A DNA stretch of 64,000 nt, taken from contig NC_030826.1 of the NCBI RefSeq assembly GCF_001704415.2, forward strand, positions 59,539,362 to 59,603,361, in the 5' to 3' direction. The position numbers and the translations under genes were made by a program. Of this stretch, positions 22,199 through 33,659 are shown in pieces; positions within the stretch are counted from its first letter, which is position 1, and the number at the start of each line of letters is the position of its first letter. This stretch comes from Capra hircus (lineage: Eukaryota > Chordata > Mammalia > Artiodactyla > Bovidae). The notes beneath the pieces were generated by a model. It did not search any database. It saw nothing but the letters and a program-made list of their open reading frames with translations, and was not told where the DNA came from.

Positions 22199-22313
22199 TG
22201 CTGCTGCTGCTAAGTTGCTTCAGTCATGTCTGACTCTGTGCAACCCCACAGACGGTTGGTTGCCCACCAGGCTCCCCCGTTCCTGGGATTCTCCAGGCAA
22301 GAACCCTGGAGAA
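22199..22313 (-). mobile_element. Bov-A SINE monomer, antisense
   Basis: (CTG)4 tail complement, aagttgcttcagtcatgtct, then cctgggattctccaggcaag. Ends after about 115 bp. Confidence 0.9.
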
Positions 22314-22451
22314 CAACTTAAAATGTGTTCAGCAAAGACAAGTTGAGTGGCAATTATATAATTATTTGAAATATCCCTTCCTAAGAGCCTAAAACCCTTG
22401 AGAATCTTGGAGTTCCAAACTCTTCAGTAGATTTCAGATATGAAGAGCCGG

Positions 22452-22650
22452 TTGCGTGCACGCGTGCTCAGTCGTGCCCAACTCTTTGCGGCCCCATGGC
22501 CTGTAGCCCACCAGGCTCCTCTGTCCGTGAGATTCCCCAGGCCAGAATGCCGGAGTGGGCTCCCATTTCCTTCTCCAGGGGATCTTCCCAAATCCAAGCC
22601 TCTTACCTCTCTTTCACTGGCAAGCGGGTTCTTTACCACTGGAAAGCCCA
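22452..22650 (-). mobile_element. Bov-tA SINE, antisense
   Basis: gtgctcagtcgtgcccaact through cttctccaggggatcttccc to ggttctttaccactggaaag: a near full-length reverse copy, with the complement of the SINE head diverged. Confidence 0.9.
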
Positions 22651-22988
22651 TGAGGGGCCTGTCACATGCACAGAAAAGTCCAGGGTCACAAAGGTGAGTC
22701 GGGGGCAAATGAGGGTGATGAGTCAGCAAGTGACATAAAAGTTTCCATGCCCAGGATAATTCAATTCCAGAGGCACAGCCACTTACCGAGCAGCCTCCAG
22801 AACCTGACTGTACTGACTGTCCTTGAAAAAGTGAGTATTCTGATAGTTCCTAAATGAGCCAATCTGAGATTCTGAGATTATCCTATGCTTATAAATAGTG
22901 AGGAAAATCAATCTGGACATTCAGTGCTCTGAGACTGCACTCTTGATCCTCAAAATTTAGTCTTGGTGCAGTCAAAATATAATAGATT
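22651..22988. other. Unassigned sequence
   Basis: No repeat or gene recognised. Confidence 0.5.
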
Positions 22989-22999
22989 AAAGTCTTTAA

Positions 23000-25078
23000 A
23001 GAAAACAGGGAAACCTGCTAGACCATTCAGGTATGACCTCAATCAAATCCCTTATGATTATACCATGTAAGTGAGAAATAGATTTAAGGGCCTAGATCTG
23101 ATAGAGTGCCTAATAAACTACGGAATGAGGTTCGTGACATTGTACAGGAGACAGGGATCAAGACCATCCCATGGAAAAGAAATGCAAAAAAGCAAAATGG
23201 CTGTCTGGGGAGGCCTTACAAATAGCTGTGAAAAGAAGAGAAGTCAAAAGCAAATGAGAAAAGGAAAGATATAAGCATCTGAATGCAGAGTTTCAAAGAA
23301 TAGCAAGAAGAGATAAGAAAGCCTTCTTCAGCAATCAATGCAAAGAAATAGAGGAAAACAACAGCATGGGAAAGACTAGAGATCTCTTCAAGAAAATTAG
23401 AGATACCAAGGGAACATTTCATGCAAAGATGGGTTCAATAAAGGACAGAAATGGTATGGACCTGACAGAAGCAGAAGATATTAAGAAGAGGTGGCAAGAA
23501 TACACAGAAGAACTGTACAAAAAGGATCTTCATGACCCGGATAATCACGATGGTGTGATCACTCATCTAGAGCCAGACATCCTGGAATGTGAAGTCAAGT
23601 GGTCCTTAGAAGGCATCACTACGAACAAAGCTAGTAGAGGTGATAGAATTCCAGTAGAGCTATTTCAAATCCTGAAAGATGATGCTGTGAAAGTGCTACA
23701 CTCAATATGCCAGCAAATTTGGAAAACTCAGCAGTGGCCACAGGACTGGAAAAGGTCAGTTTTCATTCCAATCCCAAAGAAAGGCAATGCCAAAAAATGC
23801 TCAAACTACCGCACAGTTGCACTCATCTCACATGCTAGTAAAGTAATGCTCAAAATTCTCCAAGCCAGGCTTCACAACACATGAACCGTGAACTCCCTGA
23901 TGTTCAAGCTGGATTTAGAAAAGGCAGAGGAACCAGAGATCAAATTGCCAACATCTGCTGGATCATGGAAAAAGCAAGAGAGTTCCAGAAAAACATCGAT
24001 TTCTGCTTTATTGACTATGCCAAAGCCTTTGACTGTGTGGATCACAATAAACTGTGGAAAATTCTGAGAGAGATGGAAATACCAGACCACCTAAACTGCC
24101 TCCTGAGAAACCTGTATGCAGGTCAGGAAGCAACAGTTAGAAATGGACATGGAACAACAGACTGGTTTCAAATAGGAAAAGGAGTACGTCAAGGCTGTAT
24201 ATTGTCACCCTGCTTATACATCATGAGAAATGCTGGACTGGAAGAAACACAAGCTGGAATCAAGATTGCCGGGAGAAATATCAGTAACCTGAGATATGCA
24301 GGTTACACCACCCTTATGGCAGAAAGTGAAGAGGAGCTAAAGAGCCTCTTGATGAAAGTGAAAGAGGAGAGTGGAAAAGTTGGCTTAAAGCTCAACATTC
24401 AGAAAACAAAGATCATGGCATCTGGTCCCATCACTTCATGGGAAATAGATGGGGAAACAGGGGAAACAGTGTCAGACTTTATTTTGGGGGGCTCCAAAAT
24501 CACTGCAGATGGTGACTGCAGCCATGAAATTAAAAGACGCTTACTCCTTGGAAGAAAAGTTATGACCAACCTAGATAGTACGTTCAAAAGCAGAAACATT
24601 ACTTTGCCGACTAAGGTCTGTCTAGTCAAGGCTATGGTTTTTCCTGTGGTCATGTATGGATGTGAGAGTTGGACTATGAAGAAGGCTGAGCGCCAAAGAA
24701 TTGATGCTTTTGAACTGTGGTGTTGGAGAAGACTCTTGAAAGTCCCTTGGACTACAAGGAGATCCAACCAGTCCATTCTAAAGGAGATCAACCCTGGGAT
24801 TTCTTTGGAAGGAATGATGCTAAAGCTGAAACTCCAGTACTTTGGGCACCTCATGCGAAGAGTTGACTCACTGGAAAAGACTCTGATGCTGGGAGGGATT
24901 GGGGGCAGGAGGAGAAGGGGATGACGAGGATGAGATGGCTGGATGGTATCACTGACTCGATGGGCGTGAGTCTGAGTGAACTCCGGGAGTTGGTGATGGA
25001 CAGGGAGGCCTGGCGTGCTGCGATTCATGAGGTTTCAAAGAGTCGTACACGACTGAGCGACTGAACTGAACTGAACTG
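23000..25078 (+). mobile_element. BovB, 2.1 kb, 5'-truncated, with perfect TSD
   Basis: Starts in the linker after the endonuclease (the GKPARPFRYDLNQIPYDY-like region) and ends in four CTGAA units. A perfect 11-bp TSD, aaagtctttaa, lies at 22989-22999 and 25079-25089. Confidence 0.97.
23071..24924 (+). pseudogene. BovB ORF2 linker and RT, broken, YADD lost
   Basis: Frames 23366-23884 (172 aa: the RVGKTRDLFKKI-type linker through LKDDAVKVLHS and FIPIPKKGNAKKCSNYR) and 23881-24924 (347 aa). A small deletion at 'cttcacaacac' (normally cttcagcaatac) separates them. The palm motif FIDYAKAFDCVDH is intact, but the catalytic box reads YAGY, so both aspartates are gone. The SPCLFNLYAEY section has lost its FNLYAE codons. 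Near 24923 a base is missing in the GRRRRG region. It also carries stops in the N-terminal linker at 23070-23110. Confidence 0.93.
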
Positions 25079-25089
25079 AAAGTCTTTAA

Positions 25090-25979
25090 TTCATCTTGCT
25101 GGGATACTGAAAAATAACTTACGTGGCCTGAAGAGGTACTATCAAGACACAAATTCTTTTAAGCGATTTCCTGCTTCCTCCTTTTCCGTTCTTCAGTGTT
25201 TTTGAAAAGCAATGGAAGATCTCAATCCTTTGCCCAAGAAAACCCTCCTCACCTCTGCAGTCCCTCGGACAGTGACGTGGAGGGTCAGCCACGAGGAGTG
25301 TGATGGGGCTGTCTTTTGTTGTCTGGTGTTGCCACGCTCATTTCTGTGACGTCCTGCAGTAGTTTGCACAGAGTTCACACGACATCTTGTTCTTTCTGAA
25401 AAGGTATTAGTTCCACATTGGGGATGTAAAAGCAATCAGCCAGGTCCCTTCACCGTGGAAGATTTCATGGCTGTGAGAAGGGGCCAGCTATTCACTGGAA
25501 CTTACTGCTGTGCTTGAAAAATTAGAATTTTCAGGGGCCTAAGGATTTATTTAATACAAGACCGCTCCCATGCATCTGTCTTAAAATGACAACCTCAAAT
25601 TATCCAATATTTCCAAGGAGTTGCTGCCCATTGTCTTAATAAAGGGGAGCGATTATGTTCAATAAATTCAACATAGGCTCTGAGACACAAGCCTGTCTGC
25701 TGTAATGTTGAGAGATAGACAGAAAGAATTTTGGAATTAATTGTAGTTGATTTCAATATGGACCCTGCTAGGCTGCCCACCATCCTGGTTTATCAGAGGT
25801 TAAGTGTCCCAGGAGAGAGCTCAGCAAACCAGGATTTTAGTCACTCTATCGGTATTGCTGTCTTGCATAGATTATTTCACCTGTGAGAAGCAACTACTGT
25901 CTTAATTATTACACGAAGATACAGCATACTATTTCCCCCCCCCCAGGATGATTTTGAAGATTTTATGAGATCGAATATT
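25090..25979. other. Unassigned sequence
   Basis: A C run at 25935-25944. No repeat family or gene identified. Confidence 0.5.
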
Positions 25980-26047
25980 ATTTATGAAGTGCTGTGAGTC
26001 AGATCCTCTGCTAAGTGTTTTATTACTTGATTTTATTGAATCCTGAG
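25980..26047. mobile_element. L2/MIR-like fragment
   Basis: gaagtgctgtgagtcagatc and ctgctaagtgttttatta resemble the old 'gtgccaggcactgtgctaag' module of L2/MIR. Weak. Confidence 0.3.
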
Positions 26048-26054
26048 AGTTTAA

Positions 26055-26200
26055 TAAAGTGGTTAAGAGCTCTGTTCTCTCTGAGTTTGAATTCTGACTG
26101 TGCTAGTCACTGGCTCTATGACTCTGGGCTTATCTTTAGGCTCTGAAACATTTTCTCAACTGTAAAATGGTAAAGAATTTCAACTCCAAGAGTTACCGTC
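26055..26200 (+). mobile_element. MIR, sense
   Basis: ataaagtggttaagagctct, gtttgaattctgactgtgc, ggctctatgactctgggc and ttttctcaactgtaaaatgg follow the MIR consensus in order. Confidence 0.8.
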
Positions 26201-26299
26201 AGGACCGTGTCTGAACTAGAGTGAGAAGGCGTGGCTTCTACTTTTACGATGCTTGCTTTCTCATGGGGGGACTAAACCAAGAATATGAAAGCTACATAA

Positions 26300-26720
26300 T
26301 GATTCTGGAATGGATAAGCACCTTAACAGTATCATCTCAGTGATAGAAGGCTAGTTCTAAAGATGAGGTTGGGGGCTACTTTATAAAGAAATCCACAAAG
26401 AGCATCAGTGTGAAGAAATAGTATTCGGGCTGACCTTGAATATGAGAAAAAAACTAAACCAGGGGAAGGGCAAGCAGATCAGTCCTGCAGAGGAGATGGC
26501 AAGTGTGAAAGGCCTGGGACAAGAGCAAGTTTCCTGGAGCAGAGGAACGGGAAGGGAGTCGACAAGGTGAGTGTGTCGACCAAAGAGAGCTTCTATAGGA
26601 GCTGGCAGGGGTGGGCATGATCTGGCAGCCAACAGAAGCATCACCAAGTAATGATACAAGGCAAGGCATGAGCGGCGTATAAGGTCTGGTTTTATGCAAC
26701 GCAATAGCTGTACGCAAGGT
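26300..26720 (+). mobile_element. Ancient mammalian repeat, family uncertain (L2-like)
   Basis: ctgaccttgaatatgag, agggcaagcagatcag and gtgaaaggcctgggacaaga resemble an old eutherian repeat whose name I cannot fix. A 206-codon antisense frame (27074-26454) crosses it and is very probably chance. Confidence 0.4.
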
Positions 26721-27315
26721 CTGATTTCCTCTTGATCTCTCCCAGACATTAAATCTATGTGGCCACATGTCAGGAAAATCTACTAGAAAAAGCCCCAGAA
26801 CATAGCTGGAGTAGAGGTGACTTAGAAAATATACCCATGCAGCGTCATCCATGCGTCTGGGGGGAAGAGTGGGTGGAGCTGTGAGAACGCCCTCGTCTGG
26901 CTCACTTACATAGGTCAACTTTTCTTTTTTTTTAACTATACGAAATAAGAAGTGATTACTTTTGAAGGAACAAAATAAATGGATTTTTTGGTCGTGCTTT
27001 CTTCGAAATATTTCTGCTTTCATAAACTGTGAACTCAATGTTCCTGAATTCACTTTTCCTAAAGAAAATTCCATTCTGCTGCTGTTCTACTAGTGGGGAA
27101 GGGGGAGGGTTTCCAGTAAAAAGAGAGCAACGGAAGCCTTTTTTTTTTTTTTTTATGTGTAAATGTGTTCTTGAGGTTAATTTCAAGATTAACCCCTCCT
27201 CCCAATAATCTACATTAACCAAATATTACGGCAGCCTGTTGTTATATACCCTGTTGTTGTATGATTAACAATTAACTGCCAAACAGTGGATTCTCCGTGG
27301 AAATGTAGACTGCTG
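26721..27315. other. Unassigned sequence
   Basis: Contains T runs at 26926-26934 and 27139-27154. No gene or known repeat recognised. Confidence 0.45.
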
Positions 27316-27498
27316 TGTGGACGTGTGCTCAGTCACATCTGACTCTGCAACCCCATGAAGCCCTCCAGGCAAGAAGACCTGCGTGGGTCGCCGTGTCTTA
27401 CTCCAGTGGATCTCCCGACTCGGCGCCTGAATTCACGCCTCCTGCGTCTCCCGCATTGCAGGCACGTTCTTTACCAACAAGCCACCACGGCAGTCCTG
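27316..27498 (-). mobile_element. Bov-tA SINE, antisense, diverged
   Basis: cgtgtgctcagtcacatctg, then ccctccaggcaagaag, cattgcaggcacgttctttac and ccaccacggcag. A deletion has removed part of the middle. Confidence 0.82.
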
Positions 27499-27539
27499 GC
27501 ATCTTATATAGCATGCTAAAATGATCAGATAAGTACTAG

Positions 27540-28200
27540 CATCAGCACAGTGTTATTAAATCGAGCGCAGTGTTTGTTCGGATTTTGCCAGTTCTTCCGG
27601 TGTCCTGTCTGTATTCCAGCGTCTAACTGAGGACCCCGGTCATATTTAGCTTTTGTGTCTCTCTGGTTGCCTCAAATCTGTACGTCTTTGTCCTTGTTTT
27701 TCAGGTTTTGACGTTCTTGATGACATCAGGTCAGTTATTCTGTATAAAGTCTCTCAACGGGAGTTGTCTGAAGGCTTTTTCTTCGTTCTTGCTTAGAAAG
27801 AGGTTATGCATCTTTGGTAAAGAGAGCACAGAAGTAAAACTGTGTCGTTCTCAAGCATTCCATGAAGTTGTGAGTTACTCTCATAATTTCAGCTTGATCT
27901 CTGGATTACGATGGCAACTGCTGCTTATCCACTCTACAATTATTATTTTCCCCTTTGTATCCTGGGGAAGATCATAGCTATCCCAGGGAAGATACTTTGA
28001 GTCTATGCAGATATGCTGTTCTCCTCCAAAATATGCTCATTCATGTTAGTGTTCGTTGTAGATCTTGTCTGCAACTGTAATTATTGTGGTGCTTGCCCAA
28101 TGGGGATATTCCATTTCCTTCTTTTTATATGTATTCATAGAATTCTTCTATAAGAAAGAACTATGCATTCTATGACACTTATTTGTCTATTCAATTTGTA
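27540..28200 (-). mobile_element. Old L1 (L1M type) 3' region, antisense
   Basis: Several phrases follow the antisense strand of an old mammalian L1 3' UTR in order: gttttgacgttcttgatgac, ggtcagttattctgt, gaggttatgcatctttgg, gaagatactttgagtctatg. No open frame. Confidence 0.65.
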
Positions 28201-29036
28201 TGTTTTTCTTACTTTAGAGTGATTCCCCAGAAAGAGGTTATTATTTAAGTGCAGTTCAAAATGCATTTCTTAATGGCTAAATCAATTTACAGTGTTAGCA
28301 GAATTAAATAACTTTGACAGCTTTATTATACCCTTTTTTTTAGCATTGATCAGAGGTAAATTTTAAATGTGGTTAATTTGAAGAGGGCAAATGAATTTTA
28401 AAGTTATTTAAATTTAATTTTAAATAGTTTTGATATCTCAAATACTTGTCATATTTTTAGATTTTACTTGTAGTTTGAATTACCAACTCTGTCTTTTTAT
28501 AAATGTTTTATTGTGCTTGGTATAATTTCAAAAGACTAGCAACTGTGTTCAATTTACCTGATATTTTTGTGTTAAAAACCTGATATTTCCCATAGCTATA
28601 AAAGCGGTACCTTAATTTAAAACAGGTGCTCTGAGATGCATCATTTACCTTGTATTTCAAATGTATGATTCTCGTTTCATACTGAAATACAGTCTCCACC
28701 CTTAGCCCTTATTGATGACAACTGTCCATCCATGTTTTCAGATTACTGCTTTCCAATTCCTACAGGATTCTCTTGGGCTTAAAAATAACCTGGAGAATTT
28801 GCTAACGTGAATTATTTCAGTGGATTATGAAGCTGGGTTCCTTCCTCACCCAACTGTCAATGAGATTTATCAGACTGCTGCTCAATCAGTTTATCAGACT
28901 GAATGAAATTTAAACCATGGCTCCAGTGTAAAACCCCTGAATAAATACTCTTTATTACACACCTGACTACTTAATATGATCAAGGTCAGTTTTGAAATGC
29001 CCTGTTTCTTCATTCTACTGCTGGGCATATCACAGT
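28201..29036. other. Unassigned AT-rich sequence
   Basis: Strongly AT-rich from 28250 to 28600. Nothing recognised. Confidence 0.5.
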
Positions 29037-29242
29037 GAAGGCTTTCCTAGAGGCTCAGACGATAAAGAATCTCCCTGCAATACAGGAGACCGGGCTTCAA
29101 TCCCTGGGTCAGGAAGAGACTCTAGAGAGGGGAATCGCCCCCCACTCTAGTGTTCTTGTCTGGAAAATTCCAAGGACACAGGAACCTGGTGGGCTACAGT
29201 CCATGGGGTCACAAAGAGTTGGACACAGCTGAATGACTAACT
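29037..29242 (+). mobile_element. Bov-tA SINE, sense
   Basis: ggctttcctagaggctcaga, gcttcaatccctgggtcagg, gtgggctacagtccatgggg and the end cacagctgaatgactaac. Its 65-codon frame is only SINE translation. Confidence 0.92.
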
Positions 29243-30144
29243 TCCTTCACATCACACTAACCGTTTGCCACTTCGTCCACTTTTAATCCAGTGGTTCTCA
29301 AATCTATTAACATAAGCTGAATATCTTTAAAAAGAGTTACTGCAGTTTTATCTCTATCTCTGCACTAAACTTTGCCTAAACACTCATATCAGGAGAAATG
29401 TGTTTTTGGAGATCATGCTGTTTCTGAACTGAACCGTATATACATTTTATGCCAAAGGACTGAAAATGTCCTCTCCTGAAACTGACATTTTTCAATCAAC
29501 CACATTGTTCAGCCCAGATTTTTCTGTTGTCCACCCAGATGGGGCTAGCGGGTTCTGCTCAGTGCTGTGTATTTGTTGGAACATGTGTAAGTGTGAGTGA
29601 GACAGAGAGAGAGGGTGCTCACAGGAAAACATTCTTCAATTCACACGGAAGAAACAATAGTCGGAAACGCTCATATACACAATAACTGGTGGAGTAGCCA
29701 ACCAATGTCCTTCAAGCACACTTTTCCCAGGCATTTTACCAGTGAAGGCTGAGAATCTTAAACCCTGTTCCAAATAAATACGCACAAGTGTCAGACCTCC
29801 TCCCTGAGAACATGTCACTGGATTCTACGCATTGTCACTAAGGAGTCACCAGATGGCCTGTTCGATTAATGTCTCACTGTCCATTTGTGTAGGTCATCAC
29901 AGTTCCACAGAATAGGCTTCACTTCATCTTAATAAACTTAATAAACAAGTCCCTCTATAAACTTGGCCATCTATTGGAGGGAAAATTATCTATTCATTCA
30001 TGTGTTTATATATTCACGAAAGCATGTGTCCATTTCATCCTGACAAAATTCATGTGTCCATTCCTTGGTTAATCCATTTATTTGTTCATATTATTTTGCC
30101 ATGTCTATGATTAACATAGCTGGAAATTTGGATTATTTGGACTA
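29243..30144. other. Unassigned sequence
   Basis: A cagtggttctcaaatc phrase at 29290 hints at a MER5 end but goes no further. No gene. Confidence 0.45.
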
Positions 30145-30191
30145 GCATCACTTAAGCTTTAATGTGCATATGAATAACCCGGGGAGCTAAG
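30145..30191 (-). mobile_element. MER5-type hAT fossil, left part
   Basis: gcatcacttaagctttaatg and atgaataacccggggagcta match a MER5-like DNA transposon. It is interrupted by a SINE and continues at 30355. Orientation is uncertain. Confidence 0.55.
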
Positions 30192-30354
30192 TTTTTTTTT
30201 TTTTTAATGTTTTTGTTACAATGCTGTTTCTGTTTCATGCTTTGGTTTTTCATCCATGAGGCATGGGGGATCCTAGCTCCCCGACCAGGGATCAAACCTG
30301 CACCCCCTGCATTGGGAGGCAAAATTTTAACCACTGGGCTGCCAGGGAAGCCCC
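30192..30354 (-). mobile_element. CHR/ART2-type SINE, antisense, inside MER5
   Basis: T14 run, then tttttgttacaatgctgttt, ccccgaccagggatcaaac and ccactgggctgccagggaag. The tRNA-derived head ends at 30354. Confidence 0.9.
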
Positions 30355-30482
30355 CACCTGGTGGACTGTAACTAAAGATGATGCTCCAGTAGCTCCAGAT
30401 GGGACCCAGATTTGGCATTTCTAACAAGCAGATGCTCCAGGGTTACTGGCCCACTGAGCTCACTCTGAGTAGCAAGGCCAAG
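30355..30482 (-). mobile_element. MER5-type hAT fossil, right part
   Basis: gggacccagatttggcattt, ctaacaagcagatgctccag and cactctgagtagcaagg follow the MER5 consensus after the SINE. Confidence 0.6.
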
Positions 30483-30665
30483 GTGGCCTTCTCTCTACTT
30501 GAGGAGACTTGGGTGAGGAGATTCAACACGTACTGGACACTGAGTAATCAGCGGAGCTTCCCAGACTCATTTATGTCTGAGGAAGTGGGACTTGGGGACT
30601 GTTGACTGCACCTCCATGGGGCACGCGCCCTTTCTTGCCTAAAGGCACCACGCCACCCAGCTCAC
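30483..30665. other. Unassigned sequence
   Basis: Short spacer between MER5 and a Bov-tA; nothing recognised. Confidence 0.4.
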
Positions 30666-30857
30666 CTCCAGGATGTGCTCCGCGTCCAGCTGTCTGCAAC
30701 CCCATGGGCTACAGCCCGCCAGCCTCCTCCATCCATGGGATTCTCCAGGCAAGAGTATTGGACTGGATTGCCATTCCCTTCTCCAGGGGGTCTTCCTGAC
30801 CCAGGATCAAACCTGGGTCTCTTGCACTGGCAGACAGGTTCTTTAACACAGAGCCAA
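30666..30857 (-). mobile_element. Bov-tA SINE, antisense
   Basis: ctgcaaccccatgggctaca, gattctccaggcaagagtat, cccttctccagggggtcttc and cactggcagacaggttcttt in the usual order. Confidence 0.9.
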
Positions 30858-30879
30858 CCTCAAATCTAACCTGCCACCT

Positions 30880-31035
30880 ATCTGTATAACACAGACACCT
30901 GTTCACGTAAGCATGCTCTGAGGCTGCGTTCACACAACAATGGCAAAGTTGAATTGTTGCTACAGTGAACATATGGTCTGAAAAGCCGAGAACATTTACT
31001 ATCTGGCCTCTCCAGGAAAAGGTTGCTGCCCAGGT
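30880..31035 (+). mobile_element. Old hAT-type DNA transposon fragment
   Basis: aacaatggcaaagttgaatt, atggtctgaaaagccgaga and atttactatctggcctctcc match a common mammalian hAT fossil (the element ending in 'aagtttgccgacccctg'). I cannot assign the subfamily name. Confidence 0.55.
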
Positions 31036-31360
31036 GAAGATGATAGCAAAAATCTAGATCAACACCCTCCCTTACAAGATTCCATGTGATCAGGGACAAT
31101 TATCCCCTGCTTTTGTGATCTGTTTATTATTAATGATATATGTACCTGTGCGTACATATCAGGGGGAGAGAGATGTGCACTCATTCCTAGTGAATAAGAA
31201 TCTGTGGATCTTGTATAAACAACAGATTCACATACAAGGACTCATCCAAAAGCCGTGGCAGATGGGATGTTGGCATAGAGAAGGAAGTCCCTCCAGGATA
31301 AAAAGGGTAAGCGAGTTATCTGATAAAAAGCAGCGTAGCCTGTGTCCTGGGAGCTCCTGT
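31036..31360. other. Unassigned sequence
   Basis: No recognisable repeat or gene; the frame opening at 31115 runs into the antisense BovB that follows. Confidence 0.45.
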
Positions 31361-31510
31361 GTGGCTGTCCGGTCGCCAAGTCTCGTCTCCGCGACCCCGT
31401 GGACTGCAGCAGGTCAGGCTCCTCTCTCCTTCACCGTCTCCAGGAGTTCGCTCAAACTCGTGTCTGTCGAGTCTGCGATGCTGTCTAACCATCTCATCCT
31501 CTGTCACGTT
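31361..31510 (-). mobile_element. BovB 3' end, antisense, diverged
   Basis: ccgcgaccccgtggactgca, ctccaggagttcgctcaaac and gctgtctaaccatctcatcc follow the BovB tail complement. Confidence 0.75.
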
Positions 31511-31998
31511 GGGGCGCAAACATCCAATGCCTGAAGAACAGATGCTGCATTTATAATGCATAAGCCCTGGGATCAGATTTAAGTTTAATAAATCTGACAC
31601 AGGAAATAAGGCAAAACTACTCCACCTGCCCTCTTACCAACTCTCCCTCCCCTCTCCCACCTTTCCAACACCTAAAAAAGTAATCTTGACTCATGTTTTT
31701 AAGGTGTCTGGGAACAAATACAGGAAGTAATAACCACAAACAGGAGAACAAGAAACATAACCGAGGTGCATTTAACCTAATGGGAACGCGAGTGAGGATT
31801 GTGTCCTTTTCTGTTCTGTGATTGTTTGTGTCCTTCAGAATATCCTGAAAACATAACCAGGGAAAATCCATGCCAAAGAAGGCAGAGGATCCCATGGGCT
31901 AGGGGGAAACACAAAACAAAACACTGCTTTGCAGAGCTTGAGAAATAAAGCACGACCAAGAAAAGAGGAGCAAGGTCTGATCAAGAATTAAGAACGTC
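31511..31998. other. Unassigned sequence
   Basis: No known repeat or gene recognised. Confidence 0.5.
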
Positions 31999-31999
31999 A

Positions 32000-32100
32000 G
32001 GGCTTTCCTGGCGGTTCCGTGGCCAAGAGCCTGCCTGCCAGTGTGGGAGACATGGTTCTATTCCTGGTCCAGGAAGACCCCACGTGCCTGAGCAACTAAC
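32000..32100 (+). mobile_element. tRNA-Glu SINE fragment, sense
   Basis: ggctttcctggcggttccgt, gcctgcctgccagtgtggga, attcctggtccaggaagac and ctgagcaactaacac. This is the head of a CHR-type SINE lacking the repeated modules and the A tail. Confidence 0.75.
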
Positions 32101-32110
32101 ACTTTCACTT

Positions 32111-33424
32111 CTTAAATCTTGGCCAAAATGATAAACTCTTTCCATCTGGGGTTCAGCTTTGTGCAATTTCAAAGTCCCAGCAAAAAATGCATACAAAGTC
32201 TCAGAATAAACAAACAAAAAGTCCCACCAAGTCTCAGAACACCAGCTGCATAGAACCAGTCACTCAAGGGACTTAAGAAGTCTACTTGGCGTCTACCTCA
32301 TCTGATTGTGACCAGTCCCTGCAAGCCCACAAGCTTCTGCACCCCCAACTCGCTGGCTGATGCCACGAGATGAATCTCCTCCCTGGTTTTGTTGAAACTG
32401 TCTAGATCACTGTAGACTCTAAAGCAGTGCCTCCATCTCACACTTACCTGCCACTTCCTCCAAGTAGCTGGACTCTTCCTTGTGCTTCTAAATGAAGAGT
32501 CCCTTCTGCAAACTACACAGTTATCAAGAAGGAGATCTTCCCCTAAGTGATCTTTCTCCTCCAGATTCCTGGTACAATTTATTGCATCCTAAATTCACCT
32601 CTTTAGCTCTGAAGATCAGTCCAGTTCAGTCTTGGCTCTACCATTGTCTCAAAACCACCATATCAACCTCTTCTCTCACCCCCATAAAGGGTCATCCTTA
32701 TCAGTTTCTCTTGGCTCCTACTTGGCCAATGAAACTGTCTCATCATTCTCACAACTTGTTTTGTGTTCTTAGAATACCCTAATTTATAAGTCATTTGGCG
32801 TTACAGATTGAAAGACATGGGAAATGAATTTTGTTTTTTAGAAATTAAAGCTAAGAATCTTCATTGATATAGATTCCTTTGGGTTGTTTTTCAGTTGCTA
32901 GGTCACAAAGGGTCAGACATGACTCCAAAATAATATTTATCAGTGAAGATTCTTAGTTATGCCCTGCAGAATCTGACTATGGCTTACTTAAGAAGTAAGG
33001 GGATGGATTACAGGAATACAGGGTATCTCACGGCCTGCAAAATCTGGTACATATATAGTTCATAACCACTATAAGGAAGAAAAATGAGTATTACTCAAGC
33101 TGGAAAGAAGCAGAGGCAAGATCACCCTGACAGAGCATCCTCCTTAGATGACTTCCTGGGGCCACGCCTGAGGCACAGCCACCAAAACTCAGCTCCAGCA
33201 ACCCCGAGTGTTTCTGGTGCTGCCGCCTTCACCGCACTGCCAACAACTCTGACTGCCCCTGCTGTGATTGCCACATGAATAGTATGTAATGATCCCTGTA
33301 AAATTGAAACAATCCACCGAGATGCAAAGTCCACCTAAACTGGCCCATGTTCTAGCTGACGTGGGTGGGAGATGGTGTTTCCCTGGTGCAAGTCAGGGTC
33401 CTGTCTTTTACCCAGATTCAGATA
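32111..33424. other. Unassigned sequence
   Basis: No gene recognised. A tiny Bov-A-like scrap (cagttgctaggtcacaaagg) lies at 32890-32932. The 96-codon frame at 32492-32782 has no recognisable domain. Confidence 0.45.
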
Positions 33425-33555
33425 TTGGAGCATCACTGACTCAAAGTACACAAGTTTGAGCAAACTCTGGGAGTTAGTGAGGGACAGGAAAGCCTGGCAG
33501 GCTGCAGCGCATGGGGCTGTGAAGAGTCGGACACAACTGAGTGACTGAACAACAA
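33425..33555 (+). mobile_element. BovB 3' end, short
   Basis: gcatcactgactcaaagtac, gggagttagtgagggacagg and the end actgagtgactgaacaacaa. Confidence 0.88.
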
Positions 33556-33659
33556 CAAGATGGTGGGGAATTCCTTCAAACAAGAAGACAGGAATGGTTT
33601 TCGGATGTGTAACTCCACTCACTGTCCCCCACCACCGCAAATAAATACCATACTTCAAG

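Noticed and set aside
26454..27074. 206-codon antisense open frame
   Set aside because: It crosses an ancient repeat and a T-rich tract, its content is not recognisable, and there is no supporting splice or start context.
32492..32782. 96-codon frame resembling degraded retroviral coding sequence
   Set aside because: No conserved motif could be identified and no LTR pair surrounds it.
32886..32932. Small Bov-A-like scrap that seems to join antisense and sense ends
   Set aside because: Too short (under 45 bp) to assign with confidence.
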